Shown piece by piece: positions 8,850 to 17,973 of a stretch of DNA of 64,000 bases. Numbering within the stretch: position 1 is the stretch's first letter; each line of letters begins with the position of its first letter. Below the pieces are notes generated by a model that was not told the DNA's origin, ran no database searches, and saw only the letters and a list, made by a program, of their open reading frames with translations. Source of the stretch: Azoarcus sp. (GTDB taxonomy: Bacteria; Pseudomonadota; Gammaproteobacteria; Burkholderiales; Rhodocyclaceae). The stretch covers positions 62,001 to 126,000 of the forward strand of contig JAUSOD010000106.1 in NCBI GenBank assembly GCA_030656215.1, given 5' to 3'. A program made the position numbers and the translations under genes.

Positions 8850-10316
8850 TCATTCGCGTGTCACCCGCAGCAATTCTTCCGGTGAGGTGGTGCCGTCGGC
8901 GAGCAGGCGCAGGCCGTCGTCGCGCAGTCCGCGATTGCCGTTCGTGCGCGCGGCGGCGCGCAGCGTGGCTTCGTCGGCGCGATCATGGATTAGCGCGGCC
9001 AGTGCGGCATCGAAATTGATCAGTTCGTGAATGCCGGTGCGTCCGCTGTAGCCGGTGTGCGCGCAGGTGGTGCATTCGCCCGCAGTCCAAGCTTGCCCTG
9101 CGATCTGAGCGCCGAACAGGGCGCGCTCGGTGTTGCCGACGGGATGGGGCCGCCGGCAGTGCGGACATAGCCGGCGCAGCAGGCGCTGGGCCAGCACCCC
9201 GCGCAGCGTGGAGGCGAGGAGGAAGGGCTCGACCCCCATGTCGACCAGGCGGGTGACGGCGGAGGCGGCATCGTTGGTGTGCAGGGTCGCCAGCACCAGG
9301 TGGCCGGTCAGGCTCGCCTGCACCGCGATCTGTGCGGTCTCTAGATCGCGGATCTCGCCGATCATGATTACGTCCGGATCCTGGCGCAGAATGGCGCGCA
9401 GCGCACGGGCGAAGTCGAGTTCGATCCGCGGGTTGACCTGGGTCTGGCCGACGCCGGGCAGGTCGAATTCGACCGGGTCCTCCACGGTGACGATGTTCAG
9501 CCTGCTCGCGTCCATGCCCTGCAGCGCCGCGTACAGCGTGGTGCTCTTGCCCGAACCGGTGGGGCCGGTGACCAGCACGATGCCATGCGGCTGGTTGAGA
9601 AGGGCGGAAAAGCGTGCCCGGGTGTCGTCAGCCATGCCGATCGATTCGAGGCCGAGGCGCGCCGCGCCCTTGTCGAGCAGACGCAGCACCAGACGCTCAC
9701 CGTGCGCGGTGGGCAGGCTCGAGACCCGCACATCAACCTGGCGTCCAGCCAGGCGCAGACTGATACGGCCGTCCTGGGGCAGGCGTTTTTCCGAGATATC
9801 GAGACTGGCCATGATCTTGATCCGCGAGGCCATCGCCGCATGCAGCCCGCGATGCGGACGGGCGGCGTCGTGGAGTACGCCGTCGCGGCGAAAGCGCACC
9901 ACCGAATAGCGCTCATAGGGCTCGATGTGGACGTCCGAGGCGCCATCGCGTACCGCCTGGGTCAGGAGTGCGTTGATCATGCGGATGATCGGCGCCTCGT
10001 CCTGCGATTCGAGCAGGTCCTCCACCGCCGGCAGTTCGCTCATCAACTGGCCCAGGTCCATCTCCTGCCCAATGTCGGCGACCAGTTCGGCGGTACTGCC
10101 GTCGCTCTGTCCGTAGGCTTCGGCCAGACGGGCATCGAAGCGTTCGCCGGTCACGCTCTCGATGCGCAGTGCACGACCCAGGTTGCGCCGCACTTCGGCC
10201 AGCGCGGCAAGGCTTGCACCCGCGCGCAGGATCACCTCGGCCGACTCGTCGCCGATGGGGCCAACGATGACCCCGTGCTTGCGGGCGAAGCTGTAGGGGA
10301 TGGTCGGTGCGCTCAT
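8850..10316 (-). CDS. gspE: type II secretion ATPase GspE
   Basis: A 488-residue secretion ATPase. Walker A is GPTGSGKSTT (residues 251-260), an Asp box precedes it, Walker B is DVIMIGEIRD (about 315-324) and the His box follows in LATLHTNDA. A tetracysteine zinc module (CPHC near 384, CTTC near 415) is the family hallmark. It powers pseudopilus growth from the cytoplasmic face, bound to GspL and GspF. Overlaps gspD by 4 bases. Confidence 0.96.
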   Translation of the reverse strand: MSAPTIPYSFARKHGVIVGPIGDESAEVILRAGASLAALAEVRRNLGRALRIESVTGERFDARLAEAYGQSDGSTAELVADIGQEMDLGQLMSELPAVEDLLESQDEAPIIRMINALLTQAVRDGASDVHIEPYERYSVVRFRRDGVLHDAARPHRGLHAAMASRIKIMASLDISEKRLPQDGRISLRLAGRQVDVRVSSLPTAHGERLVLRLLDKGAARLGLESIGMADDTRARFSALLNQPHGIVLVTGPTGSGKSTTLYAALQGMDASRLNIVTVEDPVEFDLPGVGQTQVNPRIELDFARALRAILRQDPDVIMIGEIRDLETAQIAVQASLTGHLVLATLHTNDAASAVTRLVDMGVEPFLLASTLRGVLAQRLLRRLCPHCRRPHPVGNTERALFGAQIAGQAWTAGECTTCAHTGYSGRTGIHELINFDAALAALIHDRADEATLRAAARTNGNRGLRDDGLRLLADGTTSPEELLRVTRE

Positions 10317-12559
10317 CGCCAGTTGCGCTCTTCCAATGGGGCGGGGGCCTGATCGAGCGTGGGTGAGTAGGCTCGGGCTGCGATTTCCGGTAGGTGGGAA
10401 CCGGGCAAGGCGGGTGGCGAGCCGCCCAAGGGGGGCAGTTGTGGGGGCGGGGCTTCGCCGCGCAGCAGGGTGCCGGTCGTGCGCTGCTGTTCGCCGATCA
10501 CATAGTCGTAGCGCGACGCGGTGAGTCCGGCATAACTGTCGGCCCCGCGCAGTACCACCGGGCGCAGGAAGATCACCAGGTTGGTTTTGCTGCGCTTTCG
10601 GCTGTCGTAGCGGAACAGGTTGCCGGCGAACGGGAGGTCGCCGAGCAGTGGGACCTTTTCCTCGCCGGCGCTGTAGCTGTCCTCGATCAGGCCTCCGAGG
10701 GCGATGATCGCCCCATCGTCGACCAGCACGGTGGATTCGATAGAGCGCTTGTTGGTGATCGGGCCGTTGGCGCTGTCGACGCCGCTGACCACGCTCGAGG
10801 CCTCGTGGTAGATCACCAGCTTCACCACGCCGCCCTCGGACACCTGGGGGCGTACGCGCAGGGTGAGGCCGACGTCACGCCGTTCAATGGTCTGGAACGG
10901 GTTGACCGCGCCGCCGCTGCCGCCGGTGTTGGTGTACTGGCCGGTGACGAAGGGCAGATTGCGGCCGATGACGATCCTGGCTTCCTCGTTGTCCAGGGTC
11001 ACCAGGTTGGGTGTGGACAGGATGTTGGTCTTGCTGTCGTTCTCGAGAAAGCGCGCCAGCACCGCGAGGCTGGGGATGGTGCCAATGCCGGGCAGGGTGA
11101 CCGTGCCGCCGCCGATGGCGACGTTGAGGCCGTTGCCGGGGAGGGTCGGCGTGCCGGCGGCGGCGTTGCCGAGCAGGGTCTGCAGGTTGTTGCTGCCCGA
11201 GCCGAAGCCGGAAATGCCGATCAGGGAAGTGGAGCCGCTGGTGCCCGCCGCGCCCCACTGCACACCCCATTCGGCGGCCCGCTCGGCGGTGATCTCGGCA
11301 ACCAGGGCCTCCACATAAACCTGGGCGCGGCGGCGGTCGAGTTGGTCGATGACGTTGCGCAGGTTGTTGTAGACTGCGTCGGGCGCGGTGATGATCAGGG
11401 CGTTGCTGGCGGCGTCGGCCTGGATCATGCTGCCGGCAGCGAGTCCGCTGCCCTGGCCGGGAGTGCTCGCGGGTCCACCGGGGAGGGCCTCGCCGCCGCC
11501 GGCCGTGCCCATTGCGCCGGCTGCATCCGCTGAAGAGCCTGTGGTCGGCAGACGGGCGGGTAGTGGCTGGTTGCCGCCGGCTGCCGGGGCGGTACCCTCA
11601 TTGGATACAATCGCGCGCAGGGTCTCCGCTACCCGGGTGGCTTCGGCATTGCGCAGATAGATCACGCGGATGTTGCCCCCGGCACCGGGCTTGTCGATTG
11701 CAGCCACCACCTGGCGGACTGCCGCCAGGCGCGAAGGACTGCCGGCGCGCACCAGCAGGCTGTTGCTCTGCAGGTCGGGGACGAGGGTCACCTCTTGGGT
11801 CGGGTCCGCATTGGCGCCGCGCGCGCTGCCGCCGAGTAGCCGCATCACGGTGTCGGCAAGGTCGCGCGCGGCGGCGTGCTGCAGCGGTATCACCAGCAGG
11901 TCGGCCTGCGGGGTGTCGATCGATTCGATGATGCGGGCGATGCGCTGGATGTTGTCGGCGTAGTCAGTGACCACCAGGGCATTGCTCGCCGGCAGTGCCG
12001 ATACCGTGTTGCTGGGCGAGACCAGCGGCCGGATCGCGGCTACCAGGCCCGCAGCCGATTCGTGCTTGAGGGAGAACACCTGGGTGACCAGGCCGGTGCC
12101 GCGCGGCGTTGTACCTCCGCTTGTGACCGGCACGCCATGCAACTTGGCGTCCGCCTCGGGAACGACGCGGGTGATGCCACCTGACTCCACTACCGTAAAG
12201 CCCTGAAGGCGCAGGGCAGCGAGCAGGATGTCATAGGTCAGGGCGCGCGGCACCGGCGTGTTGGTGACGATGTTCAGGTTGCCGGTCACGCGCGGATCGA
12301 TTAGGAAATTGCGCCCGGTGATGCGCCCGACCGCATCGATGACTGATCGGATCTCGGCATTGGCGAAGTTCAGTTCGACGTTCTGCGGCTCGGCTGATGG
12401 CCTGGGCGAGGCCAGGGCCGGGGGTGGCAACATCAGGCATGCGATCAGGGTAAGAGCGTGCAGTACATGGCAGCGTTGGCTTGTGGTGGAGGCGTTTGCT
12501 GCAGAAGTGTTCTGCGGATGGGATGAATGATTAAACTTGGGCATCGACTCAATCGTCAT
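10313..12559 (-). CDS. gspD: type II secretion outer-membrane secretin GspD
   Basis: About 748 residues: a signal peptide (hydrophobic LTLIACLMLPPPALAS), N0-N3 domains (NVELNFANAEIRSVIDAVG onwards), a Gly/Ala/Pro-rich loop inside N3 that makes the protein long, and the secretin core with VALVAEITAERAAEWG-like and VPLLGDLPFAGNLFR signatures. It forms the gated outer-membrane channel. I chose ATG at 12559, which overlaps the gspC stop by 11 bases; ATG at 12544, four bases after that stop, is equally possible, and neither has a clear ribosome site. No lipobox is present, so its pilotin dependence is unclear. Confidence 0.93.
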   Translation of the reverse strand: MTIESMPKFNHSSHPQNTSAANASTTSQRCHVLHALTLIACLMLPPPALASPRPSAEPQNVELNFANAEIRSVIDAVGRITGRNFLIDPRVTGNLNIVTNTPVPRALTYDILLAALRLQGFTVVESGGITRVVPEADAKLHGVPVTSGGTTPRGTGLVTQVFSLKHESAAGLVAAIRPLVSPSNTVSALPASNALVVTDYADNIQRIARIIESIDTPQADLLVIPLQHAAARDLADTVMRLLGGSARGANADPTQEVTLVPDLQSNSLLVRAGSPSRLAAVRQVVAAIDKPGAGGNIRVIYLRNAEATRVAETLRAIVSNEGTAPAAGGNQPLPARLPTTGSSADAAGAMGTAGGGEALPGGPASTPGQGSGLAAGSMIQADAASNALIITAPDAVYNNLRNVIDQLDRRRAQVYVEALVAEITAERAAEWGVQWGAAGTSGSTSLIGISGFGSGSNNLQTLLGNAAAGTPTLPGNGLNVAIGGGTVTLPGIGTIPSLAVLARFLENDSKTNILSTPNLVTLDNEEARIVIGRNLPFVTGQYTNTGGSGGAVNPFQTIERRDVGLTLRVRPQVSEGGVVKLVIYHEASSVVSGVDSANGPITNKRSIESTVLVDDGAIIALGGLIEDSYSAGEEKVPLLGDLPFAGNLFRYDSRKRSKTNLVIFLRPVVLRGADSYAGLTASRYDYVIGEQQRTTGTLLRGEAPPPQLPPLGGSPPALPGSHLPEIAARAYSPTLDQAPAPLEERNWR

Positions 12560-13109
12560 TGGACTGCGGTTCTGGCGCTTCGCTCGCCGCTGCCGGCGTA
12601 TCGGAGCGGGAGGGTGCTGGGGAGGCCGAATCGGAGAGCATGAGAGTGGCACGGCGACCATCCGCTTCGAGTTCGACTCGATCGGCCAGAATCTCGTGCA
12701 GATACCAACCCGGTTCGATTTCCTCGCCTTCGAGGTAGGCGGCCGTACTGTCTCCCACGCTCAATAGCGCAAACGCGCTGCCGCCATGAAAGCCGGTGGC
12801 AAGGCCGTGGAGTTTTGCCCCTGGCGTGTCAGCTGTTTTGTTGTTCGCAATCTCTGTAGCCGGCGAGAGCACCGACTGGTGGCTGAATAGACCAGCCGAC
12901 CGTATGCGGTTCACCGCGGTGAGTGGGTCGGTGTCGTAGCCTTTCACCGGTGGCTGCGGCAGTGCGGCGGTAAAAGTGCCCAGGCCGTTCAAGCCTGCCG
13001 CCACGGCCCAGAATGCACAAACGAGTGCCAACAGCCAGGCCGGGATGATCAAGCTGATTGGGCGCTTGGGGGTACTGCTCGATAGTCGGCGAGGGTGGGG
13101 AGGATGCAT
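12549..13109 (-). CDS. gspC: type II secretion protein GspC, short form without PDZ domain
   Basis: A 186-residue protein heading the operon: short cytoplasmic N-terminus, one membrane segment (about 19-40, ISLIIPAWLLALVCAFWAVA), then a periplasmic homology region (about 70-150) that in GspC contacts the N0 domain of the secretin. It ends in a Ser/Pro/Ala-rich tail. The PDZ or coiled-coil domain found in classical GspC is missing, which is also the case in some minimal systems. The call rests on topology and position before gspD. Confidence 0.8.
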   Translation of the reverse strand: MHPPHPRRLSSSTPKRPISLIIPAWLLALVCAFWAVAAGLNGLGTFTAALPQPPVKGYDTDPLTAVNRIRSAGLFSHQSVLSPATEIANNKTADTPGAKLHGLATGFHGGSAFALLSVGDSTAAYLEGEEIEPGWYLHEILADRVELEADGRRATLMLSDSASPAPSRSDTPAAASEAPEPQSNDD

Positions 13110-13141
13110 TCGGGACTGGGCTGTTGGATCCGAAGCCCAAG

Positions 13142-13163
13142 TTTTACGACATGAATGTGACGA
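13142..13163 (-). promoter_or_regulatory. possible Pho box upstream of gspC
   Basis: On the minus strand two 11-base units follow each other, TCGTCACATTC and ATGTCGTAAAA. The second matches 8 of 11 positions of the PhoB half-site CTGTCATAAAT; the first matches only the GTCA core. They lie 33 bases before the gspC start, on the correct strand. A phosphate-controlled operon would make sense given the embedded PhoX, but the match is imperfect. Confidence 0.3.
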
Positions 13164-13396
13164 CTATTCGAGACTGTCATGTGTAGCCTCGGTTACAAGC
13201 GGCGTCGCTCGCGCCATCTCAGCCGTTCGACGAACGGACTTGCGATCGAGGTCTCGTGTGGCGTAATTCTGGCCGATATCACGCGTCGTCATGTGCCATG
13301 ACGCCCCGAATACCCGCAGGCAGGTGCGGTAAGCCGTCCGACCACGTAGAATCGGCGATCTCTTCTCGCACCCCAACACAGTACAGCCGCCACCGA

Positions 13397-15355
13397 ATGT
13401 CCGACCCCAGTTCGATCTTCGCTCCCGACGGCCCGCTTGCTGCTGCGATACCCGGTTTCTGTGCCCGCCCGCAGCAGATCGAGATGGCGCAACGCATCGC
13501 CGAGGCCATCCGCGGCAATCGCGTGCTGGTCGCCGAAGCCGGTACCGGTACCGGCAAGACCTTCGCCTACCTGGTGCCGGCGCTGATGTCCGGTGGCAAG
13601 GTCATCGTCTCCACCGGCACCAAGACGCTGCAGGACCAGCTCTTCAATCGCGACTTGCCGACCGTGCGTGCGGCGCTGAAAGTGCCGGTCTCGATCGCCT
13701 TGCTCAAGGGCCGGGCAAATTACGTGTGCCCCTACCATCTGGAGCGCAACGAGCGCGACGGTCGCTTTCTCACCCCGCAGGATGCCGCCGACATGCGGGC
13801 GATCGCGCGTTTTGCACGCACGACGCACACCGGCGACAAGGCCGAGTGCACCGACGTGCGCGAGGATTCGATGGCATGGATCGCGGCGACTTCGACCCGT
13901 GACAACTGCCTCGGCCAGGACTGTCCGAACGTCAAGGAGTGCTTCGTCATGCAGGCGCGGCGCAATGCGATGGACGCCGACGTCGTGGTGGTGAATCACC
14001 ACCTGTTTTTTGCCGACGTGATGCTGCGCGACGAGGGCATGGGCGAACTGTTGCCGGCGTGCAATGCGGTGATTTTCGACGAGGCGCATCAGTTACCTGA
14101 AACGGCCAGTCTGTTCTTCGGCGAAAGCGTGTCCACCGCCCAGGTGCTGGAGTTGGCGCGCGACACTCGTTCGGAAGCGGTTGCGGGCGCGCGCGATTGC
14201 GTTGCACTGATAGACGAGACGCGGGCGCTGGAGAAGGCCGCCCGCGACTTGCGCCTGGTGTTCGGCACCGAAAGCGCCCGGCTTGCGGCGGCGCAAGCGG
14301 CTGACAGGCAGGGGTTCAACGACATGGTGGCCGGCCTTTGTGCCGCGCTCGACAGCATGCAGGCGGTGCTCGACACCCAGGCCGAGCGCTCCGAGGGCCT
14401 GGCCAACTGCCTGCGGCGCACCGAGGAAATGGTCGAGCGGCTTACCCGCTGGGGCAATCCCGAGGTCAAGGACCTGATCCGCTGGGTCGAGGTCTTTGCT
14501 CAGTCGCTGGCGCTCAATGCCACACCGCTGCACGTGTCGGACGTATTCCGCCGACAGCTCGAAGGGCAGCCGCGGGCCTGGATCTTTACCTCGGCCACGC
14601 TGGCGGTGGGTAACGACTTCGGCCACTACTGCCGTGAGCTCGGGCTGGCGTGGATGGATCCGCCACCGATGACCTCGGTATGGGGCAGCCCATTCGATTA
14701 CGCGACCCAGGCCTTGCTCTATGCACCACAGGGCATGCCCGAGCCCAACTCGCAGGAATACACCGAAGCGGTCGCGCGCACCGCCTTGCCGCTGATCCGG
14801 GCGTCACGCGGTCGCGCCTTCGTGCTGTGCACCTCGCTGCGGGCGATGCGCCGCATCCACGAGCTGATCGCCGAGGGGCTGCAACAGGCTGGCGACCCGC
14901 TGCCGCTGCTGTTGCAGGGCGAAGGGTCGCGAACCGAACTGCTGGAACGGTTTCGCAAGCTCGGCAATGCGGTGCTGGTGGCCAGTCAGAGTTTCTGGGA
15001 GGGCGTCGATGTGCCGGGTGATGCGCTGTCGCTGGTGCTCATCGACAAGCTGCCCTTCGCCTCGCCGGATGATCCGGTGCTGGCCGCGCGGGTCGAGCAC
15101 ATGCAGCGCCAGGGTATGAATCCATTTATTCACCACCAGCTGCCGCGCGCGGTGATCAACATGAAGCAGGGCGCCGGCCGCCTGATCCGCACCGAGCGCG
15201 ATCGTGGCGTGCTGTGCATCTGCGACCCGCGGATGATAGACAAGTCCTACGGCAAGGTGGTGTGGCGCAGCCTGCCGCCGATGCGCCGTACCCGGGTCGA
15301 GGCCGACGCCGTTGCCTTTCTCGAGAGCCTGCCCCCGCCGCGTTCGGGTGGCTGA
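13397..15355 (+). CDS. DinG/YoaA-family ATP-dependent DNA helicase
   Basis: A 652-residue superfamily 2 helicase from ATG 13397. Walker A is EAGTGTGKT (about 47-55), the DEAH box is near residue 228 (VIFDEAHQLPE), and four cysteines at residues 111, 171, 176 and 182 are spaced as in the XPD/DinG iron-sulfur cluster. The C-terminal helicase motifs include the SQSFWEGVDVPG and QGAGRLIRTERDRG stretches. Such enzymes unwind forked DNA, D-loops and R-loops. E. coli has two paralogues, DinG and YoaA; the length is closer to YoaA. It is divergent from the gsp operon across 287 bases. The same frame is open for 47 codons upstream without family similarity. Confidence 0.9.
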   Translation: MSDPSSIFAPDGPLAAAIPGFCARPQQIEMAQRIAEAIRGNRVLVAEAGTGTGKTFAYLVPALMSGGKVIVSTGTKTLQDQLFNRDLPTVRAALKVPVSIALLKGRANYVCPYHLERNERDGRFLTPQDAADMRAIARFARTTHTGDKAECTDVREDSMAWIAATSTRDNCLGQDCPNVKECFVMQARRNAMDADVVVVNHHLFFADVMLRDEGMGELLPACNAVIFDEAHQLPETASLFFGESVSTAQVLELARDTRSEAVAGARDCVALIDETRALEKAARDLRLVFGTESARLAAAQAADRQGFNDMVAGLCAALDSMQAVLDTQAERSEGLANCLRRTEEMVERLTRWGNPEVKDLIRWVEVFAQSLALNATPLHVSDVFRRQLEGQPRAWIFTSATLAVGNDFGHYCRELGLAWMDPPPMTSVWGSPFDYATQALLYAPQGMPEPNSQEYTEAVARTALPLIRASRGRAFVLCTSLRAMRRIHELIAEGLQQAGDPLPLLLQGEGSRTELLERFRKLGNAVLVASQSFWEGVDVPGDALSLVLIDKLPFASPDDPVLAARVEHMQRQGMNPFIHHQLPRAVINMKQGAGRLIRTERDRGVLCICDPRMIDKSYGKVVWRSLPPMRRTRVEADAVAFLESLPPPRSGG

Positions 15356-15451
15356 GTACGGCTTGCTGGCTGACTGCGATCAGGTCGGTGCCGCCTTCCT
15401 TGTTGTATCCTTCCTGTCCCGAACAAGCTCGCGTCGGTATGGCGCATTACG

Positions 15452-15946
15452 ATGAAAGTCTTCGGTATCGCCGGCTGGTCCGGCTCCGGTAAAACCACAC
15501 TGGTGGAGAAGCTCATTCCGGCGATCACCGCGCGGGGCTTGCGCGTGTCGGTGATCAAGCATGCGCATCACGGCTTCGATCTCGATCGCCCCGGGAAGGA
15601 TTCCTGGCGTCATCGCGAGGCGGGCGCGACCCAGGTGTTGATGCTGTCCAACGACCGCTGGGTGCTGATGCACGAATTGCGCGGCCGCGCCGAACCCACG
15701 CTCGACGAGCAGTTGCGCCTGCTGGCGCCCTGCGATCTGGTGCTGATCGAGGGCTACAAGGCTGCCGCCGTGCCCAAGATCGAAGTTTTCCGACCGTCCC
15801 ACGGCAAGCCCCCGCTGTGGCCGGAGAACGCGCATGTGGTTGCCGTCGCCTCCGACGCCGAGGTTGATTGCCCCTTGCCGCGCCTGCCACTCAATGACCC
15901 CGCGGCAATTGCCGCCTTCATCCTCGATTACCCGGATACCCCATGA
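15452..15946 (+). CDS. mobB: molybdopterin-guanine dinucleotide biosynthesis adapter MobB
   Basis: A 164-residue P-loop GTPase: Walker A GWSGSGKTT near residues 8-16, then VIKHAHHGFDLDRPGKDSWRHREAGA typical of MobB, and LVLIEGYK later. MobB binds GTP and helps attach GMP to molybdopterin. Its stop overlaps the moeA start (ATGA), forming a molybdenum cofactor block with the next three genes. The cofactor would serve nitrate reductase or other molybdoenzymes encoded elsewhere. Confidence 0.92.
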   Translation: MKVFGIAGWSGSGKTTLVEKLIPAITARGLRVSVIKHAHHGFDLDRPGKDSWRHREAGATQVLMLSNDRWVLMHELRGRAEPTLDEQLRLLAPCDLVLIEGYKAAAVPKIEVFRPSHGKPPLWPENAHVVAVASDAEVDCPLPRLPLNDPAAIAAFILDYPDTP

Positions 15947-17148
15947 ACGCAAACATGCTTAGTTTCGACGAGGCCTTTGAGCGTTTGCTCGCTTACGCCC
16001 GGCCGGTGCGCGAGATCGACGAGATCGACACCATGATGGCCGCCGGGAGGGTGCTGGCGGTAGCGCAGCACTCACCGATCTGCCAGCCGCCGATGGATAA
16101 CTCGGCAATGGACGGCTATGCGCTGCGCGTGGCCGACGTGCCGCTGGCCGGCACCCGACTGCCAGTGAGCCAGCGGATTCCGGCCGGCAGTGTCGGCCAT
16201 GCGCTTGCCGCAGGGACGGCTGCCCGCATCTTTACCGGCGCGCCCTTGCCCGACGGGGCGGATGCGGTGGTGATGCAGGAATTGTGCGAGCACGAAGGCG
16301 ACACCGTCGTCGTCAATCATGTGCCGCGTGTGGGTGAAGCGGTGCGCCGTGCAGGCGAGGACGTGGCCCTGGGTGCCGAAATCCTGCCCGACGGTATCCG
16401 TCTGCGACCACAGGAACTGGCGCTTGCTGCATCGGTGGGCCTGGCGCGGCTGCCGGTCTTGCGCCGGGTGAAGGTCGCCGTGTTCTCGACCGGCAGCGAA
16501 CTGGTGATGCCGGGGGAACCGCTACCGCCGGGGGCCATCTATAACTCCAATCGCTTCATGCTGCGGGCGCTGCTCGCCCAGCTCGGTTGCGAAGTCACCG
16601 ACTTCGGCATCGTGGCGGACGATTTGGAGGCGACCCGCAAGGTGCTGCGCGATGCGGCGCAGGGCCACGATCTGATCGTGACCAGCGGCGGGGTGTCGGT
16701 GGGCGAGGAGGATCACGTCAAGCCCGCGGTCGAGGCCGAAGGCAGTCTCGATATGTGGAAGATCGCGATGAAGCCGGGCAAACCGCTCGCCTACGGTCGG
16801 GTGCATGCTGCGGCCTTCATCGGCCTGCCGGGCAACCCGGTGTCGAGCTTCGTGACCTTTCTGCTGATGGTTCGGCCTTTCATTCTTGCCACCCAGGGGG
16901 TGAGCGAGGTGGTACCGCAGGCGGTGATGCTGCGCGCGGGTTTCGACTGGCCGCGGCCCGACCGCCGGCGCGAGTTCCTGCGTGCACGAATGATGGCGGA
17001 TGGCAGCGTGGCGCTTTTTCACAACCAGGGCGCGGCCGCGCTCAATTCGACGACCTGGGCCAATGGTCTGGTGGATGTGCCGGCAGCGACCGCGATTGCC
17101 AACGGCGATCCGGTGCGTTTTTTGCCCTATGGTGATTTGTTGTGGTGA
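15943..17148 (+). CDS. moeA: molybdopterin molybdenumtransferase MoeA
   Basis: A 401-residue protein with the MoeA landmarks: PPMDNSAMDGYALR near residue 46, IFTGAPLPDGADAVVMQE near 93, the molybdopterin-binding SGGVSVGEEDHV near 248 and LPGNPVSSFVTF near 294. It inserts molybdate into adenylated molybdopterin. Length is normal. Overlaps mobB by four bases and is followed by moaD after 5 bases. Confidence 0.95.
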   Translation: MNANMLSFDEAFERLLAYARPVREIDEIDTMMAAGRVLAVAQHSPICQPPMDNSAMDGYALRVADVPLAGTRLPVSQRIPAGSVGHALAAGTAARIFTGAPLPDGADAVVMQELCEHEGDTVVVNHVPRVGEAVRRAGEDVALGAEILPDGIRLRPQELALAASVGLARLPVLRRVKVAVFSTGSELVMPGEPLPPGAIYNSNRFMLRALLAQLGCEVTDFGIVADDLEATRKVLRDAAQGHDLIVTSGGVSVGEEDHVKPAVEAEGSLDMWKIAMKPGKPLAYGRVHAAAFIGLPGNPVSSFVTFLLMVRPFILATQGVSEVVPQAVMLRAGFDWPRPDRRREFLRARMMADGSVALFHNQGAAALNSTTWANGLVDVPAATAIANGDPVRFLPYGDLLW

Positions 17149-17153
17149 GTCCG

Positions 17154-17408
17154 ATGAAGGTGAAAATTCTATACTTTGCCAGCCTGCGCGAAGCAGTGGG
17201 TTGTGGCAGCGAGACGCTCGAGTTGCCGGGCGAGATCGCCACGCTGGGTGCCTTGCGTGCCCATCTTTCAGCGCGCGGCGACGGCTGGCAGGCGCTGGCG
17301 GGTGGGCGCAATGTCCGTGCCGCGCTCAATCAGCGCATGGTGGACGCCGAGGCCGTGCTTGCGGCAGGCGACGAGGTGGCATTTTTTCCGCCGGTAACCG
17401 GAGGCTGA
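17154..17408 (+). CDS. moaD: molybdopterin synthase small subunit MoaD
   Basis: An 84-residue beta-grasp protein starting MKVKILYFASLREAVG and ending in the Gly-Gly tail FPPVTGG, which is adenylated and thiocarboxylated to carry sulfur to molybdopterin. I chose ATG 17154 rather than an in-frame GTG 12 bases earlier because family members begin with this methionine. Followed by moaE after 3 bases. Confidence 0.95.
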   Translation: MKVKILYFASLREAVGCGSETLELPGEIATLGALRAHLSARGDGWQALAGGRNVRAALNQRMVDAEAVLAAGDEVAFFPPVTGG

Positions 17409-17411
17409 GAC

Positions 17412-17891
17412 ATGAGCGTCAGTGTTCAGGAAGCGGATTTCGACGTGGGTGCCGAGATTGCGGCACTCTCTGCAGGGCGTCCGGAAGTGGGCGCGGTGGC
17501 GAGCTTTGTCGGGCTGGTGCGCGACGTCAGCGAAGGCAGCAATGTTTCTGCGATGACGCTGGAGCATTACCCCGGCATGACCGAGCAGGCCCTGGAGGAC
17601 ATTGTCGCGGAAGCCGGTCGCAGGTGGGCGCTGCTTGGTGTCCGGGTGATCCACCGCTTTGGCCTGTTGATGCCGGGTGATCGCATCGTGTTTGTCGGCG
17701 TTGCCGGCGCGCATCGCGGCGAATCGTTTGCCGCGTGCGAGTTCATCATGGACTATTTGAAGACCCGGGCCCCATTCTGGAAGCGTGAGGAAACGCCCTC
17801 CGGTGCGCGTTGGGTGGACGCGCGCGACACGGACGACTCAGCCGCTGCGCGATGGTCGGAGGAGTGGGACGAAATCGAGCAACGGCGCTGA
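17412..17891 (+). CDS. moaE: molybdopterin synthase catalytic subunit MoaE
   Basis: A 159-residue protein with the MoaE features AVASFVGLVRD (about 33-43), MTLEHYPGM, IHRFGLLMPGD, GAHRGESFAACEFIMD and the active-site lysines in KTRAPFWKREE (about 117-127). It converts cyclic pyranopterin monophosphate to molybdopterin together with MoaD. Last gene of the mob-moe-moa block; a hairpin terminator follows at 17930-17953. Confidence 0.96.
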   Translation: MSVSVQEADFDVGAEIAALSAGRPEVGAVASFVGLVRDVSEGSNVSAMTLEHYPGMTEQALEDIVAEAGRRWALLGVRVIHRFGLLMPGDRIVFVGVAGAHRGESFAACEFIMDYLKTRAPFWKREETPSGARWVDARDTDDSAAARWSEEWDEIEQRR

Positions 17892-17929
17892 TCGGCGGCC
17901 GATAGAGCGGGACGAGATACACGTTAAAA

Positions 17930-17953
17930 AAACGGCGCCGACAGGCGCCGTTT
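17930..17953. terminator. bidirectional hairpin terminator between moaE and the phasin gene
   Basis: AAACGGCGCC (17930-17939), loop GACA, GGCGCCGTTT (17944-17953): a perfect 10-base-pair stem. The A run on the left supplies the U tract for the minus-strand phasin gene, and the T run on the right a short one for moaE. Confidence 0.8.
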
Positions 17954-17973
17954 CCGTCAGCCGAGGCTTGAAC

